This document shows, in pieces, positions 40,706-48,713 of a stretch of DNA of 64,000 nucleotides. Origin of the DNA: an uncultured Photobacterium sp. (GTDB lineage Bacteria; Pseudomonadota; Gammaproteobacteria; Enterobacterales; Vibrionaceae). The position numbers and the translations under genes were made by a program. The notes under the pieces are model-generated. The model was given only the letters and a program-made list of their open reading frames with translations, was not told where the DNA came from and made no database searches. Numbering within the stretch: position 1 is the first letter of the stretch; each line of letters begins with the position of its first letter. The stretch lies in assembly GCF_947502415.1 (NCBI RefSeq), contig NZ_CANMZV010000002.1, positions 62,001 to 126,000 of the forward strand. Reading direction: 5' to 3'.

Positions 40706-40738
40706 ACAAAGGCTGCATCGTGCAGCCTTTGTCGTTTT
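40706..40738. terminator. Bidirectional terminator between ygbA and the flavodoxin gene
   Basis: Twelve-base perfect stem ACAAAGGCTGCA (40706-40717) and TGCAGCCTTTGT (40721-40732), loop TCG, T run after it; A-rich on the left. Confidence 0.85.
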
Positions 40739-40766
40739 TCTAGCCTGGTGCTTTACTGATGAGGCA

Positions 40767-41267
40767 TTAAGCCTTCAGACCCAGTGTATTTAGCCAAGTT
40801 GCGATACGATCGTCTGTGAGCTCTGGTTGTCGGTCTTCATCAAGCGCCAGGCCGACAAAACTGCCATCTTTAACTGCGCGCGAGTCATTGAACTCATAGC
40901 CTTCGGTTGGCCAGTTGCCGATAAGCTCGCCACCGGCATCGGTAATCAGATCCGCTAGATCACCCATCGCATCAAGGAAGCTGTCGGGATAGTCTACCTG
41001 ATCGCCAAGTCCGAATAGGGCGACCTTTTTGTCGCTCAGATCCGCATCTTCAAGTTCTGGTACAAAATAATCCCAGTCAGGCTGCATCTCGCCATAGTTA
41101 GCTGTTGGCGTGCCAAGGATCAATAGATCGCAGTCGTCAAAAATATTATTGCTGCAACCGGCAATATCCTGTGCTTCCAGGTTAAGGTGGGCAGCGATTT
41201 TTCCCGCTACTTTTTCTGTGTTACCTGTGTCACTGCCAAAAAAGATACCAATATTTGTCATGTTCAT
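40767..41267 (-). CDS. Flavodoxin
   Basis: A 166-residue FMN electron carrier. The phosphate-binding loop is GIFFGSDTGNTEKVA and the isoalloxazine loops are TPTANYGEMQPDWDYF and FGLGDQVDYPDSFLDAMG, a long-chain flavodoxin of the NifF/FldA type. It lies 86 bases downstream of the pyruvate:flavodoxin oxidoreductase on the same strand, so it is the likely electron acceptor of that enzyme. Transcription ends at the shared terminator with ygbA. Confidence 0.93.
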   Translation of the reverse strand: MNMTNIGIFFGSDTGNTEKVAGKIAAHLNLEAQDIAGCSNNIFDDCDLLILGTPTANYGEMQPDWDYFVPELEDADLSDKKVALFGLGDQVDYPDSFLDAMGDLADLITDAGGELIGNWPTEGYEFNDSRAVKDGSFVGLALDEDRQPELTDDRIATWLNTLGLKA

Positions 41268-41353
41268 CTCCAGCTATATTGTTCAGCTTGGTTTTAATTC
41301 TGTGGTTTTTGGGCATCAGTGTGGCCGGGGATGGCCACGCTGACGCCTGTAAG

Positions 41354-44300
41354 TTATTTTTCAGGCTTCCATTGGCCCAGTTGCTCTAGCAATAAGTGCT
41401 TGTGGGCAACCTGCTGGCGAAGCCGTTCCAGATTTGCCTGATACTGCACCGGGTTACGACGAAGGATTTGGGTGAAGCGGGCTTCACGACTAATCAGCTC
41501 TTCGACATCTTTCTTCGGTGCCTTAGAATCCATTTGCAGGGCGGCACGGCCTTTGTTTGTCCTGCGTGGGTCGAAGCGGAACAGCGGCCACAATCCGGTT
41601 TCAACCAGAAGCTGCTGGTGCTCGACACCTTCGGCCATGTCAAAGCCATGGGTTATGCAAGGTGAGTAGGCGATTACCAGCGATGGCCCCGGGTAGGCTT
41701 CTGCTTCCTGAAGTGCCTTGATGGTTTGGTTCATGTTGGCACCCAAAGCGATTTTGGCGACATACACATTGCCGTGCATCATCATATTCAGGGCCAGATC
41801 TTTACCATTACTTGTCTTACCTTGAGTTGCAAACTTCGCGACCGCCCCTGTCGGGGTAGCTTTTGACTGTTGGCCACCGGTATTTGAATATCCCTGAGTA
41901 TCCATTACCAGTACATTGACGTTGTCGCTGCCGGCAAGGATATGATCTAAGCCGCCAAAGCCGATGTCGTAAGCCCAGCCATCGCCCCCGACAATCCAGT
42001 TACTCTTGGCAACCAGGTCATCTGCGCGGTTGTTCAGTTGCTTGTGGCTGTACGGTAGCTCAGCTCGTAGTTTGGCAATGTTTTGTCTCTGACGTGTGAC
42101 AGCGGCTTCGCTGCTGTCGAAAGCGTCTTGTTTGATTTGCTCTAGCAAGTCTGCCGGCAGGAAATCTGCGGCTGTTTCTAACAGGTTAAGGGCTGACTCA
42201 CGTTTACTATTGAGTGCCAGGCGCATACCAAGGCCAAACTCTGCATTGTCTTCAAACAAGGAGTTTGCCCATGCCGGGCCTCGGCCATGCTTGTCGACGG
42301 CATACGGTGTTGTCGGCAGGTTGCCACCGTAAATTGACGAGCAGCCAGTCGCATTGGCAATCAGAAGCCGATCACCGAACAGTTGCGTCAGCAGTTTCAC
42401 GTAGGAGGTTTCTCCACAACCAGAGCAGGCTCCGGAGTACTCGAACAGTGGTTGTAGCAACTGACTGGTGCGCGCATCAATGCGTTTAATATCGATGCGC
42501 TCAAGCTCTGGCAGATCAAGGAAGAAGCGGTAGTTTTCGCTTTGTTGTTCAATCTGTGGTTGCTTCGGTGCCATATTGATGGCTTTGCGCGACGGTTCCG
42601 CTTTGTCACTGGCAGGGCAAGCCATGGTGCAGAGGTTGCAACCGGTACAATCTTGAGGCGAAACTTGCAGGGTATATTGCTGTCCCTTGAAGTCGCGCTG
42701 CTTGTATTCAGTGTGTTTAAAGCCTTCCGGTGCGTCTTGCAGTGTTTCCTGGGCAGCTGCTTTGGCACGGATGGCTGCATGCGGGCAGACAAGGGTACAG
42801 ATGTTACATTGAGTACACAGATCTTCTTCCCAAACCGGGATCTCCTGCGCAATGTTACGTTTTTCCCACTGGCTGGTAGCGGTTGGCCAGCAGCCATCAA
42901 CCGGGAATGCGCTGACCGGAAGTTGATCACCTTTGTTTGCCATCATCATTGCGCTGACACGTTTGACCAGCTCTGGCGCATTTTCACTTACAACAGGCGG
43001 ACGACGGAACAGGCTGGTAGCTTGTTGCGGAATCGCTACTTGTTGTAAACGGGCAACTGTCGCATCGACGGCATTGTGGTTGGCTTCGACAATCGCCGGG
43101 CCGCGTTTACCGTAGCTTTTTTCAATGGCTTGCTTTAGCTGGGAGATAGCATCTTCTAGCGGCATTAATTCGCTTAGGGCAAAGAATGCCGTCTGCATAA
43201 TAGTGTTGAGACGGTTTTTCAGCCCCAGCTCGCGAGCAAGTTCAACAGCATTGATCACATAGAGGTTTAATTGCTTCTCTATGATCACTTGCTGGACTTC
43301 CCGAGGCAGGTATTCCCATATGGTTTCAGCCGGGTGCGGACTGTTAAGTAACAGGGTACCCTGTGGGGCGGCATGTTCGAACATTTCCAGCTTGTCGACA
43401 AACTGGAATTGATGGCAGGCAATAAACTCAGCCTGTTCAATTAAATACGGCGCTTCAATAGGTGCGGAGTCAAAGCGCAGGTGTGAAACGGTCGTAGCAC
43501 CAGACTTTTTTGAGTCATAGACGAAATAGCCCTGAGTATGCAACTCAGTATTCTCGCCGATGATTTTGATAGTGTTTTTATTGGCACTGACTGTTCCGTC
43601 GGCACCAAGACCGTAGAAGAGGGCGCGTAAGCGGCTGTCAGGCTCGGCATCAACGTTTGTCATTGTTGGCAGCGACAGGTGGGTAATATCGTCATTGATA
43701 CCCACTGTGAAGTTGTGAGTCAGCGTTTGCTCAGCCATTGCTTTGAAAATACTGACAGCATGTCCCGGATTAAATTCTTTTGAAGATAAGCCATATCGGC
43801 CACCCATAATGGCAGGCAGATGTGGGTATTGGCCATTGGCATACGCCTGCTGAATGGTTGCGATGACATCCAAATATAGTGGTTCACCAGTAGAGCCAGG
43901 CTCTTTAGTGCGATCCAGTACTGCGATTTGTTTAACGCTGGCAGGCAGAACCGACATGAAGTGCTTCAGTGAGAACGGACGGTACAGATGAACGGCTATT
44001 ACGCCGACTTTACGCCCGATGCTAAGCTGGAAGTCGATAGCTTGCTGAACCGTTGATGAGGCCGATCCCATGATCACGATGACATCTGTTGCTTCCGGAT
44101 GCCCGTTGTAATCAAAGAGTTTGTATTCTCTGCCGGTTTGGCGTGCAAATTGCGCCATTTTTTCGGCCACAATATCCGGGCATGCCTGATAGAAGCCATT
44201 GGCGGCTTCGCGTGCCTGGAAGAAAGTATCCGGATTTTGTGCTGTACCGCGAATGCTCGGGGCATCCGGTGTCAGTCCTCGCTGGTGGAATGCATCAACA

Positions 44301-44923
44301 TGCTCCTGCGGGATCATTTCCCGGATGGTTTCATCGTCGATCATGGCGATCTTATTGATTTCATGCGAAGTCCGGAAGCCATCGAAGAAATGGGCAAATG
44401 GAATCCGGCTTTCCAGCGTTGCGGCCTGGCTGATTAAGGCAAAGTCATGGGCCTGCTGAACTGAATCGGCTGCCAGCATCGCAAAGCCTGTTTGGCGAAC
44501 GGCCATGACATCAGAATGATCACCGAAAATAGAAAGCGCATGAGTGGCGATGGTACGTGCGGCAACATGCATGACAAATGGAGTCAGCTCGCCGGCAATT
44601 TTGTACATGTTAGGGATTTTAAGTAGCAACCCTTGCGAAGATGTGAATGTTGTCGCCAGAGAGCCAGCCATCAGTGCACCGTGGACGGCACCGGCAGCAC
44701 CGCCTTCTGATTGCATTTCTATAACTCGCGGAACCTGTCCCCATAAGTTTTTTTGTTCTTGGCTTTCCCAGATTTCACATGACTCCGACATCGGGGAAGA
44801 TGGCGTTATTGGGTAGATACCAATCACTTCATTGCAACGGTAGGCGATAGAAGCTGCCGCCTCGTTGCCATCCATTGTGCTATAGGTGATTGTTTTGCTT
44901 TCAACGAGCGGATTTTTAGACAT
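41354..44923 (-). CDS. nifJ: Pyruvate:ferredoxin (flavodoxin) oxidoreductase NifJ
   Basis: The 1189-residue single-chain enzyme converts pyruvate to acetyl-CoA and CO2 and reduces flavodoxin or ferredoxin. Domain order is as usual. The pyrimidine-binding domain I has DGNEAAASIAYRCNEVIGIYPITPSSPM. Two 4Fe-4S motifs follow (CTQCNICTLVCPHAAIR and CTGCNLCTMACP). The thiamine-diphosphate domain has GACSGCGETSYVKLL, GDGWAYDIGFGGLDH and DTQGYSNTGGQQS. GGAG precedes the start. It lies between hcp and flavodoxin; the likely use is anaerobic pyruvate oxidation and low-potential electron supply. Confidence 0.97.
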   Translation of the reverse strand: MSKNPLVESKTITYSTMDGNEAAASIAYRCNEVIGIYPITPSSPMSESCEIWESQEQKNLWGQVPRVIEMQSEGGAAGAVHGALMAGSLATTFTSSQGLLLKIPNMYKIAGELTPFVMHVAARTIATHALSIFGDHSDVMAVRQTGFAMLAADSVQQAHDFALISQAATLESRIPFAHFFDGFRTSHEINKIAMIDDETIREMIPQEHVDAFHQRGLTPDAPSIRGTAQNPDTFFQAREAANGFYQACPDIVAEKMAQFARQTGREYKLFDYNGHPEATDVIVIMGSASSTVQQAIDFQLSIGRKVGVIAVHLYRPFSLKHFMSVLPASVKQIAVLDRTKEPGSTGEPLYLDVIATIQQAYANGQYPHLPAIMGGRYGLSSKEFNPGHAVSIFKAMAEQTLTHNFTVGINDDITHLSLPTMTNVDAEPDSRLRALFYGLGADGTVSANKNTIKIIGENTELHTQGYFVYDSKKSGATTVSHLRFDSAPIEAPYLIEQAEFIACHQFQFVDKLEMFEHAAPQGTLLLNSPHPAETIWEYLPREVQQVIIEKQLNLYVINAVELARELGLKNRLNTIMQTAFFALSELMPLEDAISQLKQAIEKSYGKRGPAIVEANHNAVDATVARLQQVAIPQQATSLFRRPPVVSENAPELVKRVSAMMMANKGDQLPVSAFPVDGCWPTATSQWEKRNIAQEIPVWEEDLCTQCNICTLVCPHAAIRAKAAAQETLQDAPEGFKHTEYKQRDFKGQQYTLQVSPQDCTGCNLCTMACPASDKAEPSRKAINMAPKQPQIEQQSENYRFFLDLPELERIDIKRIDARTSQLLQPLFEYSGACSGCGETSYVKLLTQLFGDRLLIANATGCSSIYGGNLPTTPYAVDKHGRGPAWANSLFEDNAEFGLGMRLALNSKRESALNLLETAADFLPADLLEQIKQDAFDSSEAAVTRQRQNIAKLRAELPYSHKQLNNRADDLVAKSNWIVGGDGWAYDIGFGGLDHILAGSDNVNVLVMDTQGYSNTGGQQSKATPTGAVAKFATQGKTSNGKDLALNMMMHGNVYVAKIALGANMNQTIKALQEAEAYPGPSLVIAYSPCITHGFDMAEGVEHQQLLVETGLWPLFRFDPRRTNKGRAALQMDSKAPKKDVEELISREARFTQILRRNPVQYQANLERLRQQVAHKHLLLEQLGQWKPEK

Positions 44924-44954
44924 AACTTACTCCAGCGAACGGGCACTGTCTATC

Positions 44955-44984
44955 TAGCTAAGTCTGCAACGGTAAACTTAGCTA
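44955..44984 (-). repeat. Perfect hairpin in the hcp-nifJ gap (a)
   Basis: TAGCTAAGT (44955-44963) and ACTTAGCTA (44976-44984), 12-base loop. There is no T run on either side, so it looks like an RNA processing or stabilising stem rather than a terminator. Confidence 0.55.
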
Positions 44985-45024
44985 CCGCGGGACTTTAGCT
45001 TGTTGTCATTATTATGTTGAGGAG

Positions 45025-45060
45025 GGCTGACCTCTGAGTGGGTAGGGGGAGGTCAGCCCG
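45025..45060 (-). repeat. Perfect hairpin just after hcp (b)
   Basis: GGGCTGACCTC (45025-45035) and GAGGTCAGCCC (45050-45060), an 11-base stem 23 bases past the hcp stop. On the hcp strand it is followed by TCCTCAACA, not a T run, so read-through into nifJ is plausible. Confidence 0.6.
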
Positions 45061-45082
45061 CAAGGTTGATGCTGAAAGCCGA

Positions 45083-46432
45083 TTAGGCTTCTACTACCTC
45101 AATCTGTGGTTGAGGGTTTAGCATTTTTTCCAGATCATCCTTAACGTTGCCGGTTAGCTGAAGGTTGAACTGCTGCTGCAGGAATTCGAAAATCGCTTCG
45201 TTAACAAATTCCGGCGGATTAGGACCCAAATAGATGTTCTGAATACCAAGGTTGAACAGTGCCAATAGGATAAGTACGGCTTTTTGCTCCATCCATGACA
45301 GAACAATGTTCACTGGTAGTTCATTGACTGGCACACCCATCGCATCGCTTAGCGCCAGAGCAATCATCACTGCACCGTAGCTGTCGTTACACTGGCCAAG
45401 ATCCAGGTAACGAGGGATCTCTGTTCCCGGAACGGTACCGAAGTCGTGGTCGTTGAAGCGGAATTTACCACAAGACGATGTCAGGATAATGCAATCATCC
45501 GGGATCGATAGTGCTAATTCACGGAAGTAGTCGTTTGGTTTTCCTGGCTTGTCGCAGCCAGCAACAACGAAGAACTGTTTGATTTTACCTTCGTTAACGG
45601 CTTCCAGAATCTGTGGTGCCAGGCCAAGGATTGTTTTGTAGTTGTGGCCTGTCATCAGCGTATCGTCGCTGTCAAAGCCTTCAATATCCGGCAGGCTTAG
45701 CGTGTGCTCGATAATCGGAGCAAAATCGTCTTCCAGCAGGCGGCAGTTGTCGATACCGACAATGCCGTAGCTGTACAGGCGGTCGGCGTAGTTGGCACGG
45801 CCCGTAGGAGGAACGATACAGTTGGTGGTAACGATAATAGTGCCGTTCCACTTCTGGAATAGCTGTTTCTGGTCGAACCAAGCTTTACCGATGTTGCCTT
45901 TCAGGTGGCTGAACTTACGCAGCTCAGGGTAGCCATGGGCAGGTAGCATCTCGGAGTGGGTGTAGATGTTAATACCAGTGCCTTCAGTCGCAATAAGCAG
46001 ACGCTCTAATAGATCAAGATCATGACCGGTAACAAGGATGCCTTTACCTTCGGCTTTGTTCTGCGGTACGCAAACGGGAGTAGGGATCCCTAAGCGACCG
46101 TGGTGGGCTTCGCCGAGACGCGACATGATTTCGCTACCCGCACCACCGATTTTCATAAGCTGCGTGATGTGTTGTTCAAAGCTGAAGTTAACATTCGTTA
46201 GTGTGAAATAGAGAGTTTCAGCAATAACGTCATCAACGGATTTAGTTTCTGCACCAAGATCATCGGCATGAGTACGGTAGGCTGAAAGGCCTTTCAGGCC
46301 AAAAATCATAATATCCTGAAGGCGAGATAGGTTTTCGTCTTTACCGCAGGTACCCTGGGTTTTTCCAGTGCTGCCACAGCCGCCAGTTTGTGCCATTGAG
46401 CACTGGTGGCAAAACATTGCTAGGTTCGACAT
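45083..46432 (-). CDS. hcp: Hybrid-cluster protein (hydroxylamine / NO reductase), short form
   Basis: A 449-residue Hcp. All expected hybrid-cluster ligands are visible: His in VTGHDLDLLE, Glu in IYTHSEMLPAHGYPEL, Cys in VTTNCIVPP, VVAGCDKPG, LTSSCGKFRF and LGQCNDSYGA, and Glu/Lys in LSWMEQKAV. The N-terminal cluster motif is C8-x2-C11-x7-C19-x9-C29. It lacks about 100 residues present after this motif in the ~550-residue enterobacterial enzyme, as in class III Hcps of archaea and thermophiles. No hcr reductase gene is adjacent. NsrR- and FNR-type sites lie upstream. Confidence 0.93.
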   Translation of the reverse strand: MSNLAMFCHQCSMAQTGGCGSTGKTQGTCGKDENLSRLQDIMIFGLKGLSAYRTHADDLGAETKSVDDVIAETLYFTLTNVNFSFEQHITQLMKIGGAGSEIMSRLGEAHHGRLGIPTPVCVPQNKAEGKGILVTGHDLDLLERLLIATEGTGINIYTHSEMLPAHGYPELRKFSHLKGNIGKAWFDQKQLFQKWNGTIIVTTNCIVPPTGRANYADRLYSYGIVGIDNCRLLEDDFAPIIEHTLSLPDIEGFDSDDTLMTGHNYKTILGLAPQILEAVNEGKIKQFFVVAGCDKPGKPNDYFRELALSIPDDCIILTSSCGKFRFNDHDFGTVPGTEIPRYLDLGQCNDSYGAVMIALALSDAMGVPVNELPVNIVLSWMEQKAVLILLALFNLGIQNIYLGPNPPEFVNEAIFEFLQQQFNLQLTGNVKDDLEKMLNPQPQIEVVEA

Positions 46433-46447
46433 TATTGCATCTCCTTA

Positions 46448-46470
46448 AAGGTGTATTTGTAGTGCATCTT
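46448..46470 (-). promoter_or_regulatory. NsrR-type operator proximal to hcp
   Basis: The 23-base element has halves AAGGTGTATTT and TAGTGCATCTT. It agrees with the NsrR consensus AAGATGYATTT-N-AAATRCATCTT at 19 of 22 informative positions. It lies 16 bases before the hcp ATG, just after the predicted transcription start, a position suited to repression relieved by nitric oxide. Confidence 0.75.
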
Positions 46471-46481
46471 TTTATGAGGGG

Positions 46482-46524
46482 AGGATATCGGTATCAAACC
46501 CGTCAGGTCTTTGATCAGGATCAC
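46482..46524 (-). promoter_or_regulatory. hcp promoter with FNR/CRP-type site near -41
   Basis: TTGATCAGGATCAC (46511-46524) matches the FNR consensus TTGATnnnnATCAA at 9 of 10 positions. On the hcp strand a -10 candidate TATCCT (46482-46487) places the start near 46476, which puts the FNR centre about 41 bases upstream, the class II activator position. The -10 is the weaker part of the prediction. Confidence 0.6.
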
Positions 46525-46537
46525 AATCCTTAATAAT

Positions 46538-46560
46538 AAATTGCATTTTAAATGTAACTT
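46538..46560 (-). promoter_or_regulatory. Second NsrR-type site upstream of hcp
   Basis: The element reads AAATTGCATTT-T-AAATGTAACTT, agreeing with the NsrR consensus at 18 of 22 positions. It lies 67 bases further upstream than the proximal site, on the other side of the FNR-type site. Confidence 0.5.
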
Positions 46561-46786
46561 TATGAGCCGGTCGATAATTTCCTAAAAATGTATGGTTGTG
46601 TCAGGTTTTTGTAAAAGGAGTTGAGGTAGCTGGATCAGATATATTATGCTGTTGAGAGAAGTATCAGTAATTCATATTCACCATAATTGATGATTAGCTA
46701 GCCAAAACTACGGATGATATTTGGCTTTTTCGTGATGTAACAAATGAGTACTGGTATAACCGTGGTGAGTAGTATCGAGGTGAGTG
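46561..46786. other. Remaining hcp upstream region
   Basis: About 225 bp between the hcp regulatory sites and the small ORF at 46787. An extended -10-like TGGTATAAC is visible near 46752-46760 and could serve the small ORF. Nothing else is clear. Confidence 0.35.
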
Positions 46787-46951
46787 ATGAAATCATGCAA
46801 AGTGGATCAAAAGCTTCGCAGATCTGCGATTGAAGAGTCGCAAAGGCATCTTTGTGCTGTGCGAGCGAAATTTATGAAAAGATATACCGGAAACCGACAC
46901 CGGAGCTCGCAGCAGGAAGCGGAACGTCCCACTCCTAATACATTTTATTGA
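46787..46951 (+). CDS. Small basic ORF of 54 codons, unrecognised
   Basis: ATG at 46787 is preceded by GAGGTG (46777-46782) at good spacing. The product starts MKSCKVDQKLRRSAIEESQ, is rich in Arg/Lys/Gln, has two cysteines in the first half, no signal sequence, and ends NTFY. No family is recognised. It lies in the gap between divergent hcp and the M20 peptidase gene, on the opposite strand to both. The ribosome site and open frame support it; a chance frame cannot be excluded. Confidence 0.35.
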   Translation: MKSCKVDQKLRRSAIEESQRHLCAVRAKFMKRYTGNRHRSSQQEAERPTPNTFY

Positions 46952-46974
46952 TTATTCAGTTTGATCTTATTTAG

Positions 46975-46997
46975 CAAAGGGCGCCTGGCGCCCTTTG
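46975..46997 (-). terminator. Terminator after the M20 peptidase gene
   Basis: CAAAGGGCG (46975-46983) and CGCCCTTTG (46989-46997), five-base loop, 21 bases past the peptidase stop; the flanking T run on the minus strand is weak. Confidence 0.6.
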
Positions 46998-47017
46998 TTG
47001 TTATGGAGGGGGCTTTA

Positions 47018-48154
47018 TTAGCCAGCGAGTTTAGCCAGTACTTTTTGAAGTAGTTGAATACGCGGTTCAATAGTATCCAGCTCCAGGTATTCTTCGGCGC
47101 TATGGAATCCGGCACCGGCAGGGCCGAAGCCATCGAGTGTAGGGATCCCCATAACAGCGGTAAGGTTCGCATCAGAGCCGCCCCCCACTTCCTGCCATTT
47201 GATATCGATCCCCAGCTCTTGACCGGCTTCTTCAACAAGTGCTATCAATGCTTCAGTTTTTTCTGATGGAACCATGGATGGTTTGTGCGCTTCGCGAACA
47301 ACGGTCACTGTCACTCCGTCAACAAACGGGGTTTCGGCCATTGTTCGAATTTTTGTGTCGGCATCGGCGTACTCATCGTTATCCCAGAAACGAACATCAA
47401 CGACTGCCTCAGCATGCTCTGGTACGATATTTGCTCCGGCGCCCCCGTTGACAACACCAACATTCAAGGTGGTGCCAGATTTAACGTTGGTCAGCTTATT
47501 GATGCCCAGAATCCAGTTCGCCATTTCCGTGATCGCGCTGCGACCGTTTTGCGGGCCGTTACCGGCGTGAGCAGCCTTACCGGCAAATGTCAGGCGATAG
47601 CGGGCCATCCCTTTACGAGCTTTGACCAGAGAGCCATCAGCCCGAGCGGCTTCGGCAACCAAAACATTTTTCGCGTTAGTGGCGACATGTTTTAACCATT
47701 CTTCAGAGTGCAGAGAGCCGATTTCTTCATCCGGGTTCATGCAAATGCAGATAGATAGCTTGTCCAGCGTCTCTTTCTCCATGCCGCGCAAGGCATAAAC
47801 AATATTCAGCAAGCCGGATTTCATGTCTGATACACCCGGGCCATAGGCACGTTTTTCATCGAACGTCATAGGGCGGGCTTGTACTGTTCCTACCGGAAAT
47901 ACCGTGTCCATGTGACCCATGAGCATTACATCGACGTCTTTACGATCCGGCTTGTTACGTATTTCCAGGCCCGTCCCGGCAATCCCGCAGTCAACGCGCT
48001 TCACGTACCAGCCCAGATCTAAATATTTTTTTGCCATCTGGTTGGCAATGATTTCGATGCCGTCCTTGGTAAGGGTGCCGCAGTCAACATCGATAAGCGG
48101 GCGCAGTTCTTCCAGGTATGCCTGAAGAGAAAAGTCTTGTAGTGAGTAATTCAT
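47018..48154 (-). CDS. M20 family metallopeptidase (carboxypeptidase G2-like)
   Basis: A 378-residue co-catalytic zinc peptidase. Metal ligands are in VMLMGHMDTVFPVG, YGPGVSDMKSGLL, CMNPDEEIGSLHSEE and the C-terminal GAGFHSAEEYLELD. The dimerisation domain (KGMARYRLTFAGKAAHAGNGPQNGRSA) is typical of the CPG2/ArgE group. No signal peptide is seen, so it is cytoplasmic. It lies 97 bases downstream of yjiG. The substrate is probably a peptide or N-acyl amino acid, not known. Confidence 0.88.
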   Translation of the reverse strand: MNYSLQDFSLQAYLEELRPLIDVDCGTLTKDGIEIIANQMAKKYLDLGWYVKRVDCGIAGTGLEIRNKPDRKDVDVMLMGHMDTVFPVGTVQARPMTFDEKRAYGPGVSDMKSGLLNIVYALRGMEKETLDKLSICICMNPDEEIGSLHSEEWLKHVATNAKNVLVAEAARADGSLVKARKGMARYRLTFAGKAAHAGNGPQNGRSAITEMANWILGINKLTNVKSGTTLNVGVVNGGAGANIVPEHAEAVVDVRFWDNDEYADADTKIRTMAETPFVDGVTVTVVREAHKPSMVPSEKTEALIALVEEAGQELGIDIKWQEVGGGSDANLTAVMGIPTLDGFGPAGAGFHSAEEYLELDTIEPRIQLLQKVLAKLAG

Positions 48155-48205
48155 AGTAACTCCTGAGAGAGCTCCCGAATAATCGGGGTGAATAGCTACA
48201 TAAAA

Positions 48206-48235
48206 AAGAGGGGAGGCTCTCCTTTCTCTCCTCTT
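48206..48235 (-). terminator. Terminator after yjiG-like gene
   Basis: AAGAGGGGAG (48206-48215) and CTCTCCTCTT (48226-48235) with one G-T pair. On the minus strand it is followed by TTTTTATG. It lies between yjiG and the peptidase gene; read-through would still join them. Confidence 0.65.
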
Positions 48236-48251
48236 GATAAAATTGATGTGG

Positions 48252-48713
48252 TTATACCAGGATGTTCATAATGAACATGGCTGCGTAAGCATTAAGTACA
48301 GAAATGGCAATCATTACTGGAATGTAGCGACCTTCCGTGCCGATAGGCCCCATGACTCGACCCATGTACTGGACTTGGGAACCCATTAGATAAATGGCCG
48401 GCGCCAGGATAGCGATGTGCTGGCCGTTCAAAATCCCCTGGTCAAAAAGAGTGATGACAATACCGACAGCGCCTCCCATCGACATCCAGGCACCGATCAG
48501 TACGGCAGCAGCTTCACCAGGCAGAGCGAATACAGCCATGATTGGTGAGAACAGGCTTCCTATTGCATCCAGTGCACCTGTGATCTGCAAAGCTTTGATA
48601 ATGACAAAAGCCATCAGAACATTTGGAACGGTCGATGTGGTTGCGATGGTCCAGCCTTTCTTAGCACCTTCAACGAAGATATCGGTAACCATCGGTTTCT
48701 TTGCTGTAGTCAT
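48252..48713 (-). CDS. yjiG: YjiG family membrane protein
   Basis: The protein is 153 residues with about four hydrophobic segments (NVLMAFVIIKALQITGALDAIGSLFSPIMAVFALPGEAAAVLIGAWMSMGGAVGIVITLFDQGIL). This belongs to the nucleoside-recognition (Gate/SpmB-like) domain family and matches E. coli YjiG. It is probably half of a two-gene transporter with YjiH. Its ATG overlaps the yjiH stop (TAATG). In E. coli the neighbour is the isoaspartyl dipeptidase gene iadA; here it is an M20 peptidase. Substrate unknown. Confidence 0.88.
   Translation of the reverse strand: MTTAKKPMVTDIFVEGAKKGWTIATTSTVPNVLMAFVIIKALQITGALDAIGSLFSPIMAVFALPGEAAAVLIGAWMSMGGAVGIVITLFDQGILNGQHIAILAPAIYLMGSQVQYMGRVMGPIGTEGRYIPVMIAISVLNAYAAMFIMNILV

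Noticed and set aside
42542..43048. 168-codon plus-strand frame inside nifJ
   Set aside because: Antisense shadow of a highly conserved gene; its length follows from codon bias of nifJ.
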